Of a DNA stretch of 64,000 nt, positions 48,401 through 58,241 are shown one piece after another. The notes beneath the pieces were generated by a model, which saw only the letters and a program-made list of their open reading frames with translations, ran no database searches and was not told the DNA's origin. The stretch is taken from contig NZ_CP137850.1 in assembly GCF_033546915.1 (NCBI RefSeq), positions 620,001 through 684,000 of the forward strand. Reading direction: 5' to 3'. How positions within the stretch are numbered: the stretch's first letter is position 1; each line of letters opens with the position of its first letter. A program made the position numbers and the translations under genes. This DNA is from Mycoplasmopsis verecunda (GTDB taxonomy: Bacteria; Bacillota_I; Bacilli_A; Mycoplasmatales; Metamycoplasmataceae).

Positions 48401-49887
48401 TTTCTTGTAACACCAAGATATGATGGAGTTAAATATTTATTTCTGAATTCATCGAAAGATAACCCAGTATTTGCAATAGTTTTGTTAAATGCTCATCTAT
48501 TGTCAGTTCAAGGTCAATCACGGATTATATCTTTATCACTGTGGTATAAACCAGAAACAAAAGAATTATAATTAATTCTATTATCAACAAAGGTATTTGC
48601 TTCTATATCATTATCATCATCTAGTCTAGTTATTGCATTACTGTATTTCTTTCTAGTTTGAAATTTAATTGTAACCATAGGGATTGGTCTTTTATTTGTA
48701 TCGTATCTATTTTTATCTAAAGCGGTTTCATAGTGAAATAGAAATAAAGTACCGGTATTTGCTTTAAAATTATTAGTATCAGCATTGTGACTTTTTAACT
48801 CATTATGATATTTGTCTGTATCTAAACCAATACCAAAATATCTAGCATATCCATATTGCTTTTTTTCGTCTGGTGATTGTGTTAATGAAAGTAAAATATC
48901 AATTTTATTTGGTGATAAAACTCCATCATAAGAATTTTTATTTCTAACATCAGTTGTAATGTATTCAATACCATTAATAGCAGGTCTATAATCACTTAAA
49001 TTTTCGTATTCAGGAATTATGTTAAGTTTTCATGGTTCAAGTCCCTTATTACCTTCGCTATCTACATGATTTCAGTCATACATTCAATTTCCCTTACGAT
49101 GGCGTCCATTTTCCATATCAAATTTAACACTTCTTACTCAGAAGCTATTGATATCATTATATTTTGCATTAGGTGAATTAAAATCTTGATCAGCACTATT
49201 ATCGAAATATCCATTATTATCAACAAATCTAATATATGTTCCATATTTATCTCATAAATAAGTGGGTTGATCTTGAGGTTGAATACCATTATCAGTGATA
49301 CTTGGATCATTTTTGGTATTAGGATTATCACCAGTAATAGAGTAAGACATAACTCTACGGCGGTCAGCTTCATTCTTAACTATATGGTCATTATCTTCTA
49401 CTCCCATATATTCCATTTTAATAGATAATGTTCCAGGTATTAATTCTAAGTCATTTGATAATGCAAAACCGTATGTTCTTTGTCCGAATGGATATTCATT
49501 CTTTCAAAAGTGACCTAAATCATAATAATTATTATCAAGAGTTCCTGATTCATAAATTAATTCTCATGTTTGTTTGCCTGCATTTCATTGTTCTTCAGTT
49601 GGCACTTTGGTAAATTTAACTAATCTTTCAGCATTTTGCTTATTCATAGTCACATCAACATATTTAGCATACCCAAAATTAACATTTTCTATATTTTCGT
49701 ATTCTTTCCTATTTTGATATTGATTAACATCAATAATTTTATTAGGCAAAAATACTTCCATGTTTTCTTCTGTTAAAACATTATCAGCATTCGATAATGT
49801 AGTTAATGGTAATAAAACAGAGCCTGATAAAGCAGCAACAGTCACTAATGTTTTTCTAGTTTTATTACTTCTTGAATTTTTAGACAT
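36406..49887 (-). CDS. Giant GA-module surface protein (4493 aa)
   Basis: One uninterrupted frame of 13.5 kb (TGA = Trp); I checked every gap between its TGA codons for TAA/TAG and found none. Residues 1-35 are a signal peptide (RKTLVTVAALSGSVLLPLTT, no lipobox Cys). Residues ~40-900 are rich in Tyr/Trp/Asp and look globular, probably the functional head. Residues ~1600-3480 carry about 15 repeats of ~125 residues, each with a GA-type three-helix unit (for example KLTNLTQKQKDALKTEVDAK), followed by an Ala/Lys helix pair and an LNGD turn. Another such unit lies near 3980. The C-terminus is a membrane anchor (WWPILVAISALAFITGLSTA) and a basic tail. Ebh/FIVAR-GA-like; matrix or serum-protein binding is plausible, unproven. 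Confidence 0.85.
39450..45070 (-). repeat. Array of about 15 GA/FIVAR-like protein repeats
   Basis: In-frame repeats of ~370-390 bp inside the giant gene. Each has the pattern hydrophobic-Leu-Lys (NLS..QK..L), an Asn/Ala-Thr turn, KA..LD.A, then later LNGD or a close variant. Units are diverged at DNA level, so slippage between neighbours is limited, but recombination is possible. The strong strand bias of A-rich codons here produces many spurious antisense ORFs. Confidence 0.75.
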
Positions 49888-49904
49888 ATTTTCTCCTATT
49901 CTAC

Positions 49905-49924
49905 TTTTTAACTTAAGTTAAAAA
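49905..49924. promoter_or_regulatory. 20-bp perfect palindrome in the 5' UTR of the giant gene
   Basis: TTTTTAACTTAAGTTAAAAA lies 18 bases upstream of the ATG and just before the AGGAG SD. As RNA it could form a hairpin near the ribosome site; as DNA it could be an operator. Confidence 0.45.
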
Positions 49925-49970
49925 GCAATAAATTTAAAATATTTTTAGTAGATTTTTTTATGTTTACAAA

Positions 49971-49998
49971 ATTATATTATTTTATTTATACCATACAA
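49971..49998 (-). promoter_or_regulatory. Promoter of the giant surface-protein gene
   Basis: Minus-strand TTGTAT (49998-49993), 16 bases, TATAAT (49976-49971). The -35 is part of an inverted repeat, ATACAA..TTGTAT, at 49993-50006. Predicted leader about 75 bases, containing the palindrome at 49905-49924. Confidence 0.5.
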
Positions 49999-50049
49999 CA
50001 TTGTATAGCACTATAATATAGGCTTAAATGAAATAAATTCATAAATTAT

Positions 50050-50060
50050 AAAAAAAAAAA
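50050..50060 (-). repeat. Homopolymer tract of 11 A (11 T on the minus strand)
   Basis: On the minus strand the T11 runs directly into ATAAT, making a TATAAT-like box, 160 bases upstream of the giant gene's start. Tracts of this kind vary in length in mycoplasma surface-gene promoters. The region 50061-50142 holds nothing else recognisable. Confidence 0.4.
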
Positions 50061-50142
50061 TCTTGGATTTTGATATTTTGGAAATGTTTTCATTCCACAT
50101 TTATTTCGCCGATAATCTTTGTTTCTCTATTACCACTTGAAT

Positions 50143-50170
50143 CAAAAAATCACACCATTTTTGGTGTGAT
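50143..50170 (-). terminator. Terminator of the hisS-aspS operon
   Basis: ATCACACC/GGTGTGAT with a 6-base loop, followed on the minus strand by T6. It starts seven bases after the aspS stop. Confidence 0.85.
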
Positions 50171-50176
50171 CAAATG

Positions 50177-51889
50177 TTATTTATTATTCTTGACTTCAAG
50201 ATAAATATCTTTTAATTGTTCTTCTTCAACTTGTGAAGGAGCTTGTGTCATTAAATCTTCATTCTTTGAATTTTTTGGGAATGCTATTACATCTCTAATT
50301 GTTTTATGATTACTTAAAATCATTACTAAACGATCAATTCCTAATCCGATACCGCAATGTGGCGGTACACCATATTCAAAAGCTTTAAGGAAGAAACCAA
50401 ATTTATTGCTTTGTTGTTCTTTTGAAAGGCCAATCATTTCAAACATTTTTTCTTGCATAGCTTCATCATAAATTCTAGCTGAACCTGAACCTAATTCATA
50501 TCCATTTAAAACTAAATCGTAACTTTTAGCTCTAATTTTTTCTTTAGGTAAGGTATCTAATTCTTCTAATGTATTATCAAATTGAGTAAATGGGTGGTGT
50601 GCTGCAGCTCATGAATTTGTTTCTTCATCATATTCAAACATAGGTCAATCAATAATTCATTTGAAATTAAATTCATCTTTTGCTCATGAATATCATGAAT
50701 TTAATTCAACACGAAGAGCTCCTAGAGCTTGAGAAGCATTTTCATACTTATCAGCGCAAATTAAATATGTTCCATTTGGATTTACTTGTTGTGAAATTAA
50801 TTTTTCAATTTCAATCGCAGGAACTTTTGAAGCAAAATTAGATTCAACTACTTCATTATTATTTACAACAAAGTAAAATAGTGCTTTAACTTTGTTTTTC
50901 TTAGCTATTTCTTCTAATTTCTTATACTCTTTCTTATTAATTTGCTCATCAATTTTTAGTAAACGTTTGCTTGGAGCTTGCTTAATAATATTAAAATCTG
51001 ATTGATTACAAAAATCAGGAATAGATACTATTTCATTTGCATATCTAAAATCAGGTTTATCAGTTCCGTATTTTTCAATACATTCATCGTATTTCACACG
51101 TTCAAAAGGAACTTTGATATCTACATGCATTACTTTTTTCATGAAATATTGGAATAATTTTTCAATATAACCTTGGAATGATTCAACATCCATGAAACTT
51201 ACTTCAATATCTAATTGAGTAAACTCAGGTTGTCTATCTTTTCTTGAGTCTTCATCTCTAAAACATCTTGCAATTTGATAGTATTTTTCTAATGAAGAAA
51301 TCATTAATAATTGTTTAAATAATTGAGGACTTTGAGGTAAAGCATAAAAAGCATTAGGTTTATTACGAGTTGGAACTAAAAAGTCTCTGGCACCTTCTGG
51401 TGTAGCTTTTGATAAAATAGGTGTTTCTACTTCAGTAAATTCTTGAGATTGAAGATATTCACGCATTGCAAATAAAATATCATTTCTTAATTTAAGAGTT
51501 TTTTGCATTACCGGACGTCTTAAATCTAAAAATTTATATTCAAGTCTTAATTCTTCTTTAACTTCAATATCATCTCTTATTTGAAATGGTAATTGTTCTT
51601 TTGATTGTGATAAAACTCTATATTCACTAACCGCAATTTCAATATCACCTGTAGGTAAATCATGATTTTTGTCTTTTCTTTCTCTAACTACTCCAGTAAC
51701 TTCTAATACAGATTCTTTGGTAAAAGTAATTGGCTGATTAAAAACTAATTGAGTAATACCGAATTTATCTCTTAAATCAACGAAACTAATTTCACCAAAT
51801 TTACGTTTATTTGCTACTCATCCATATAATGTAACAACCTCACCAGCATTTTGTATTCTAAGCTGGTTATTTTTAATTGTCTTTTTCAT
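50177..51889 (-). CDS. aspS: Aspartyl-tRNA synthetase (570 aa)
   Basis: Class II synthetase charging tRNA-Asp. N-terminal OB fold (residues ~10-105, [20 protein letters not shown]), motif 2 in the [20 protein letters not shown] stretch near 215, an inserted GAD-type domain, and motif 3 [11 protein letters not shown] near the C-terminus. Internal TGA codons are Trp. Overlaps the end of hisS by 17 bases, so it is expressed from the same transcript. Confidence 0.97.
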
Positions 51890-53237
51890 TTTTCTCCATT
51901 AATTCTTCTGATAAATATTCCTCAATTTCATTTATATCAACTTCAGCATTTTCATCTACATTTTCAATTAAGAATGTAAATAAATCTGCAATTCCATGAA
52001 TATTTTTACCAAATGATATTTTATCCTTATTAACTAGTGATTTAACAGTTAATAAATCATCTCCAGCCATTTTATCATCATAAATAATAAATTGAGATGT
52101 ATGTTTATAAGCTTTATCCATTAATTTCTTAGATTTAATTAATTCATATTCAACTTCAACAGTAAAGAAATTTCTTAAGTGATTATTCGCTAATCAAAAT
52201 GCATAATCAATGTTTTTAGCATCTTCACTCATTGCAATATAAATATCGGTATGTCTTGCTTCTTGTTCAATATGAGTAACTTCATTAAATTCATCTTTAA
52301 TTAAATCGATTAAACGATCAACACCAAAGCCAAATCCAACACTAGATACTTTTGGTCCACCTAATTCATGAATTAAATTAGAATATCTTCCGCCGCCTAT
52401 TAAAGTTGCTTGTGAACCAGCATTTTTATCTTTTGATGCAAATTCAAACACAACTTCATCATAATAATCTAGTCCTCTCACTAATTCATTAGAAATGCTA
52501 AATTTAACATCACTATTAGCTAGAGTTTTTAATACATTTTCAAAATATTGCTTAGATTCTTCAGACAAGTAATCTTGAATTAGTGGAATGTTTTTCATAA
52601 AGTCTTTTTTAGCATCGTTTTTATCATCAAGTATTCTAAGAACCTTTTTATTAGCTAAACGTTCTTGTGAAATTTCTGATAATTGATCTTTATATTGAAT
52701 TAAATAATCATATAAAGCCTGCTCATAGTTAGCTCTACTTTGTGTATCTCCAATTGAATTAATTTTTAATTCATACTCAACATTGAATAAATCAAGTAAA
52801 TCAACAGCTGTTAGAATAACTTCAGCATCTCTTAAATAATTTTTACCACCAACAAATTCCACACCCGCTTGATAAAATTGTCTATATCTACCCTTTTGTG
52901 GTTGTTCATATCTAAACATAGGTCCAAAGTATGCAAAACGATCGAAATCATCAGCATATCATTTATTTTCAATGTAAGCCCTAACAAATGATGCAGTTCC
53001 TTCAGGACGAAGACAGATTTCTCTATCTCCTTTATCCATAAATTCATACATTTCTTTTTTAGCTATTTCACTTTCACCTACAGATCTTTTAAATAATGAT
53101 GTTTGTTCTAAAATTGGTGTTTCCACCATTTTGAATTCATGTTTTGTAACTACATTTTCAAAAGATGTTAAGATAAAGTCTTTTAGCATCATTTCAGTGA
53201 CTGAAAAATCTTTAGTTCCTTTGATTTTATTTATCAT
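51873..53237 (-). CDS. hisS: Histidyl-tRNA synthetase (454 aa)
   Basis: Class II synthetase charging tRNA-His. N-terminus [12 protein letters not shown], motif 2 [15 protein letters not shown] near 78-92, histidine motif [16 protein letters not shown], then GGGRYSNLI and motif 3 [10 protein letters not shown]. The C-terminal ~90 residues form the anticodon-binding domain and end in an acidic tail. TGA is Trp at two positions that would otherwise split the gene. SD AGAGGT before the ATG. Thirty bases after the phosphohexomutase-like gene. Confidence 0.97.
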
Positions 53238-53267
53238 TTTTACCTCTTTTGCTTTTGTAATTATATA

Positions 53268-54911
53268 TTATTTATTTTTTAGCTTATTTAGTTTATTAAC
53301 TAAATGATTTAATCTTCTAACAATCTTTTTTTGCACACTAATAATGTACCATTTCTCAATAAATTGATTGATTTGATATAAATTAGTAGTAGATTCAAAT
53401 TTAGCTTCAATTTGCTTGGTAAACATATTATAAGAAATGTAAATATTGTTATCATTATGTTTTGATTTTAGTTTTAAATTAAATAAATAATGTACTTTTG
53501 TATTATTAAAATTAATAGATCTTAATGATTTGATTTTATATTTACCAAAAGCATCTGGATATGAAAGTAAATATTCAAATAAATCATCAAAATCCTGTTT
53601 ATTTTTCTTTAAATTGTAAGTAGTTAAATATGTTGAATGACTAGCTTCAGTCATTTTTTTATACTTGAAAGTAAACAAATTATTGTTTTCTTTATAGTTT
53701 AAAAGCATAAAGCAAAAGTTAAATAAAAACTCTAAATTATCAAAATTTAATTTCATATCTAAACTATTTGAAAATCCTTGTGCATAAGCAAATAACACAT
53801 CATTTGGATTTGATATTTCGTTTTCATAGTGATAAGCGATTTTATAATTTTCTAGATTAGAAAGAATAAATTCTGAAGCATCCATCGGCAAATATATTTG
53901 ATGGTTATCTAATAAATTATTTTCTTTTCAATAAAGATATTGACTATTAATATATAAGAAAGCAACTTCATCATTATGTAAGTTAACATAACCTTCTTTA
54001 GTTCTAGCAATTAATCTTAAATAATTGTTTTTATTCAAAATAATGATTAAATCTGCTTTGTAATTTGCTGTTCTTAATCATCTCCAAAACACAATTGGAG
54101 AAGTTGATAATAAATCTTTATTAAGCAAAGGATTTAATTTTGAATATTTAACATTGATTTGTTTAAAGAATCGATCAAGAATATATTCATCATTTTGATC
54201 TTCTAGCATTAAATAAATAGATAATGAAGAATAATAATCTAATTTATTTTCCCTGTTAACATATCTAGCCAAAATATTTTTAATATTGGTATCAATAACT
54301 TTATTAATATTAAGCGGAATTATTTCTTTTGATTCATGAAACATCAAATGTTTCTTTCATGTATATAAATGATCAATTATTTCTTCCTGATGCTGCAAGG
54401 AAATTAATTCTTTACCATGATAAATCTTTAAGTAATACTTATTATTAGCCTCATTATGAGTTAAATAAATAGCAAAATCAATATCAAGTGAATCAATTGC
54501 TGAGTGAAAAACATAATTATTAACTTTTGTTACATTAAAACCGTATAAAAAATGTTTTTTATTCTTCAAAAATCTTACTAAATGTTCTCTTAAGACTTCT
54601 GAAAATAATTCATCATTAGAAGTTGCAAGTAATATTCTAGCTTTCTTTTTAAAAAAGGTATTGTTATATGCTAAAGATTCAAAAATATCAATGATATTTA
54701 ACAATGTATAAATATTTAAATTACCATATCCGTATTGATTTAATGAATTAAATTCTAATCCATAAATTGTTGATTTAGGACGAGTGTAAAATGTGTTATC
54801 AGGAAATAAATTATCAATTTCACGCACAAAATGTTCAAAACTAAAATCAATTAATTTTTGATTAGAATATAAGTTATATCAAGGTGTTAATTTGTGTTCT
54901 GTTTGTTGCAT
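53268..54911 (-). CDS. Phosphohexomutase-like pseudoenzyme (547 aa)
   Basis: Length and motif order follow phosphoglucomutase/phosphomannomutase, but the catalytic motifs are changed. At ~144 the active-site TASHNP.YNGYK.Y appears as YLTHNEANNKYYLKIYHG, with Thr for the phosphoserine and Glu for Pro. At ~290 the metal-binding DPDADR appears as NKNNYL, with the following YV.L..NE kept as YVNLHNDE. The N-terminal QYGYGNLNIYTLLNII stands where GT.G.RG..G.G.N.MN normally is. The frame is open across TGA (Trp) codons, so it is expressed rather than decaying. First gene of the unit with hisS and aspS; SD AAAGGA, -10 TAAAAT at 54935-54940. It could bind a sugar phosphate without turnover; a distinct family is possible. 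Confidence 0.5.
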
Positions 54912-54934
54912 ATTATCCTTTGCTAGTTGCTTTA

Positions 54935-54940
54935 ATTTTA
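54935..54940 (-). promoter_or_regulatory. -10 box of the mutase-like / hisS / aspS unit
   Basis: TTTGATAAAAT on the minus strand, 23 bases before the ATG at 54911, with AAAGGA between. Back-to-back with the ychF promoter. Confidence 0.5.
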
Positions 54941-54972
54941 TCAAATTAAAAACATGCTATCGTGGTAATTAA

Positions 54973-54995
54973 TGTAAAATATAAGATATTTTACA
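54973..54995. promoter_or_regulatory. 10-3-10 inverted repeat over the ychF promoter
   Basis: TGTAAAATAT, AAG, ATATTTTACA. Its left arm contains the TAAAAT -10 (54975-54980) of ychF, so a protein bound here would block the promoter. Same core as the repeat at 14241-14263. Confidence 0.45.
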
Positions 54996-55016
54996 AATAA
55001 TTTTCAAGGAGATAAT

Positions 55017-56117
55017 ATGTCATTAAAAGCCGGAATTGTAGGGTTACCTAATGTAGGAAAAAGCACACTTTTTAGTGCTATTACAAAGAAACAAGTTGAA
55101 TCATCAAATTATGCTTTCACTACTATTGAACCTAATATTTCATCAGTTCCTTTAATTGATCCTAGATTAGTTAAAATTGCACAAATTGTTAATCCAGATA
55201 AAATAGTGTGAGCAACTTTTGATTTTGTTGATATTGCTGGATTAGTACAAGGAGCTTCAAAAGGCGAAGGACTAGGAAATAAATTTCTAGCTAACATTAG
55301 AGAAGTAGATGCGATTATACATGTTGTTAGATGTTTTGAAGACAAAAATATTGTCCATGTGGCTAATTCTGTTAATCCAGTTCGTGATAAAGATGTAATC
55401 AATTATGAATTAATGCTAGCTGATTTAGAAACAATAAATAATGTTATTAATCGTGTAACTAAAAAAGCTAAGTCAGGTGATAAAGATGGAATCATTGAAT
55501 TTAATGCAGCTAATAAAATCAAACAAGCATTAGAAAATAATATTCCAGCTAGAGATGTTGAACTTGATGAAAAAGAAGCCAAATTCATCAAGGGTTATCA
55601 CTTACTTACATTTAAACCAATTATTTATGTTGCCAACTTAAGTAATGAACAATTTGCTAATTATCATGAAGACAAAAACTATTCAGCATTAAAATCTTCA
55701 TTAAAACCAAATGAAAAATTAATTCCAATTTGTGTTCAATTAGAAAGTGAATTAATTTCTGTTGAAAATGAAGACGAAAAGAAAGAATTACTTACTATGT
55801 ATGGTATTGAAATTAGTGGTTTAGATGTATTAACTCGTGAAGCATTTGATTTATTAAATCTTGAAACTTATTTTACAGCCGGAAAAGTTGAAGCAAGAGC
55901 TTGAGTATACCATAAAGGATGATTAGCTCCAAAATGTGCAGGGGTTATTCATACTGACTTTGAGAAAAAATTTATTAAAGCAGATGTTATATCATATGAA
56001 GACTTCATTACATATGGTGGCGAATTAGGTGCTAAAAATGCCGGTAAACTTCGTTCTGAAGGAAAAAACTATGTAATGAAAGATGGTGATATTTGCCACT
56101 TTAAGTTTGGAAAATAA
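55017..56117 (+). CDS. ychF: Ribosome-binding ATPase YchF / Obg-like OLA1 (366 aa)
   Basis: P-loop protein that binds ribosomes and prefers ATP. G1 [15 protein letters not shown] (~8-22), G3 [20 protein letters not shown], and the family NxxE-type stretch YVANLS. The C-terminal TGS-like domain starts near 280 ([20 protein letters not shown]) and ends with [21 protein letters not shown]. Trp codons are TGA. Confidence 0.97.
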
Positions 56118-56135
56118 TAAAGGAGTTTAACTAAA

Positions 56136-56827
56136 ATGAGAGAGAGAGAGAGAAGTCTGATAGCTTATTAATTACAAATAATAACATTGATAGTAATTAT
56201 AATAAAGCATTAGAGTTCTACAATGAATATTTAGCTTCTTCAAAAGCTAGAACAAAGAATAAAATAACAAATGCATTTAATTATGCAAATGATGATGAAT
56301 GATATACAACCAAAGAGGATGTTCAGCATTTTATTGATAATGCAAAAATTTCAAAAGATAAAATCATATGATGTCCTTTTGATTTAGATAGTTCAAATTT
56401 TGTTACCATATTCAGAAATAATGGATATAAGGTAATAGCATCACATATCGCAGATGGAAAAGATTTTTATACTTATGAACCAGGTCAACATTGGGATATT
56501 ATTATTTCTAATCCACCATTCAGAAATAAACATAAGTTATTGGAAAGATTACTTTCTTTTGGGAATGATAAACAATGAGCCTTGATATTTGGTATTCAAT
56601 GTCTAAATAGTGAGAAATTTTGTGATTTCTTACAAAAATTCAAAAGACCACAATATGTTCATCTAAAAAGAAGAATGTGTTTTACAAAAGATCATTTAAA
56701 TTACGATGTTCTAAATTTGCAGAGACCATCTTTTGCATCAATGTGAGTATGCAATAATTTATTTAAAAAAGATATACAAGTATGAAAGGGTGTTAATTAT
56801 AAAAATGACACCAAAGAATACTGTTAA
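56136..56827 (+). CDS. Phase-variable DNA adenine methylase, currently out of frame (AG7)
   Basis: SD AAGGAG and ATG at 56136 open straight into (AG)7 (56139-56152). In this phase translation stops after 11 codons (MRERERSLIAY). The methylase frame begins at 56153 (KSDSLLITNN) and is open to TAA 56825-56827. With six or nine AG units it would join the ATG to give about 228 residues. It contains WYTTKEDVQHFID, IIWCPFDLDSSNF, and the N6-adenine catalytic motif DIIISNPPF near 56500-56523, the arrangement of small phage-type and EcoRI-like adenine methylases. It uses a TGG Trp codon (QHWD), rare in core genes here. Overlaps the HNH gene by 23 bases. Confidence 0.8.
56139..56152 (+). repeat. (AG)7 dinucleotide tract in the methylase 5' end
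   Basis: Seven AG units immediately after the ATG. The only dinucleotide repeat of such length noticed in the window. Changes of one unit shift the downstream frame. Confidence 0.9.
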
Positions 56828-58076
56828 ACATACAATAAGTGTTTCTGTAAGTTATTTAAAGACTACAAAAAAATATTTTTATAATGATCAAAATAAAATA
56901 ATATCTAACCAAGAAATTTATAAAAGTATATTCAAGATTATAAAAGTTGATAAACATCTAATAGATACCACATTTAATGATTGCGAATTCAAAATCATAA
57001 ATAGTAGATTTTACGGAATTATTTTAGACAATGATGAGATTATATTGTTTACACAGATGCTATCGTTAGATAATAAAGCAAGATCTCGTAATACTTATAT
57101 TTTGCAAAATTTTAAACCTGTAATGAAACAAGCAAAAATATTAAATCTTATAAAGAGTATTTCATTAAATCCATTTGATATTGGTAAACCTTGTCCTAAT
57201 GCCGACTCTATTTTAAATTCATTTAGACAGCTTAAGACAATTGGCTTTCAAATTAATGAATCACTAAACTATTATAACGAGATAGATAATTATAAAGATA
57301 TTGACGAAATAATTAATCTTCGTAGTAGCCTTAAAAGCAGAAATAAAGGTAACAATTCTACATATATATGAAAAGATAATGATAATCAAGCAATTTATTT
57401 ATATGGTAAAACAGATGGTGCAAATTATGCTGATACATTATCATTAGGACTATCACTTAAAAATGTTAATTCAAACTACAAATATTTTTATTTTTTCAAC
57501 TTAACTGATAGCGATATGAATGAAACAAAAATTAAAGAATTAAGTGAAATTGGATATATCGTTGTTAGCCAGAAAGCTAATGCATATCATGAGTTTGAGC
57601 CAATCATAAACGATAATAATATTTCTATCTTCTTAAAAAGAAATCAAGCTGTATTTAAGGCTAATATAATCAAAAAATATTTTAATATATTTGATAATGA
57701 AAGTAAATTACATTGTTTCGCCTGTTCATATCCTATAGAAGAGAATTTAATCGCTGCTCATATTCATAGATTCTCAGATATTAAATATGAGTTACAGCAA
57801 AATATAATATCATTGGATGAAGCTAAGGAAAATGCATTATCTGGTGAAAATGGTTTATTATTATGTCCTAATCATGATAAAGAATTTGAGAAGGGATTAT
57901 TAATTTTTGATTATAATATGAATACATTTATTCCTAATAATAAAATAAATGAATTAGAAGAAACAACAATATTTATAGAAACAAGTTTATTACCTATTGA
58001 TTTTAATAAAATTGATAAAACTGACTTATTTTTAGGGAATGTTAAAAAACACCAAAAAAGAGTTCATTATATTTAG
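56805..58076 (+). CDS. HNH restriction endonuclease, partner of the phase-variable methylase (423 aa)
   Basis: C-terminal HNH nuclease: LHCFACSYPIEENLIAAHIH (residues ~303-322), then GENGLLLCPNHDKEFEKGLL (~347-366), with CxxC, AAHI, CxxH and the DKxF.KG tail found in restriction-type HNH enzymes. The first 290 residues match nothing I can name and probably read the target site. The frame extends upstream to 56733; I chose ATG 56805 (MTPKNTVKH), but a GTG at 56790 is possible. The start lies inside the methylase gene, so the nuclease is probably made only when ribosomes translate the methylase. The stop codon is inside a terminator stem. Confidence 0.75.
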
Positions 58077-58086
58077 AACTCTTTAA
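58057..58086 (+). terminator. Terminator overlapping the HNH stop codon
   Basis: AAAGAGTTC/GAACTCTTT, 9-bp perfect stem; the TAG stop is at 58074-58076 in the loop end. The tRNA gene begins three bases later. Confidence 0.65.
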
Positions 58087-58088
58087 TT

Positions 58089-58162
58089 GGAGGTTTAGTA
58101 CAATGGTAGTATAGTAGTCTCCAAAACTAATGATAAGGGTTCGATTCCTTTAACCTCCGCCA
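58089..58162 (+). tRNA. tRNA-Trp (anticodon CCA)
   Basis: 74 nt with encoded CCA. Acceptor GGAGGTT/AACCTCC, D stem GTAC/GTAT, anticodon loop CTCCAAA giving CCA, T arm with TTCGATT, discriminator G. It reads UGG; reading UGA needs a second tRNA-Trp (UCA), which is not in this window. Confidence 0.92.
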
Positions 58163-58170
58163 TTTCAAGA

Positions 58171-58196
58171 AAGCTAGGGCATACCTAGTTTTTTTG
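58171..58196 (+). terminator. Terminator after tRNA-Trp
   Basis: CTAGG/CCTAG stem followed by T7. Confidence 0.75.
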
Positions 58197-58208
58197 TAGC
58201 AAATTTGA

Positions 58209-58214
58209 TAAAAT
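58209..58214 (+). promoter_or_regulatory. -10 box of the stomatin-like gene
   Basis: TTTGATAAAATATAAG, the extended -10 form of this genome, 27 bases before the ATG, with TAGGAGG between. Confidence 0.5.
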
Positions 58215-58241
58215 ATAAGTATTAAAAAATTAGGAGGCAAA

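Noticed and set aside
50177-53270. T-box or riboswitch leader for the synthetase genes
   Set aside because: No T-box sequence or leader long enough upstream of hisS, aspS or trpS.
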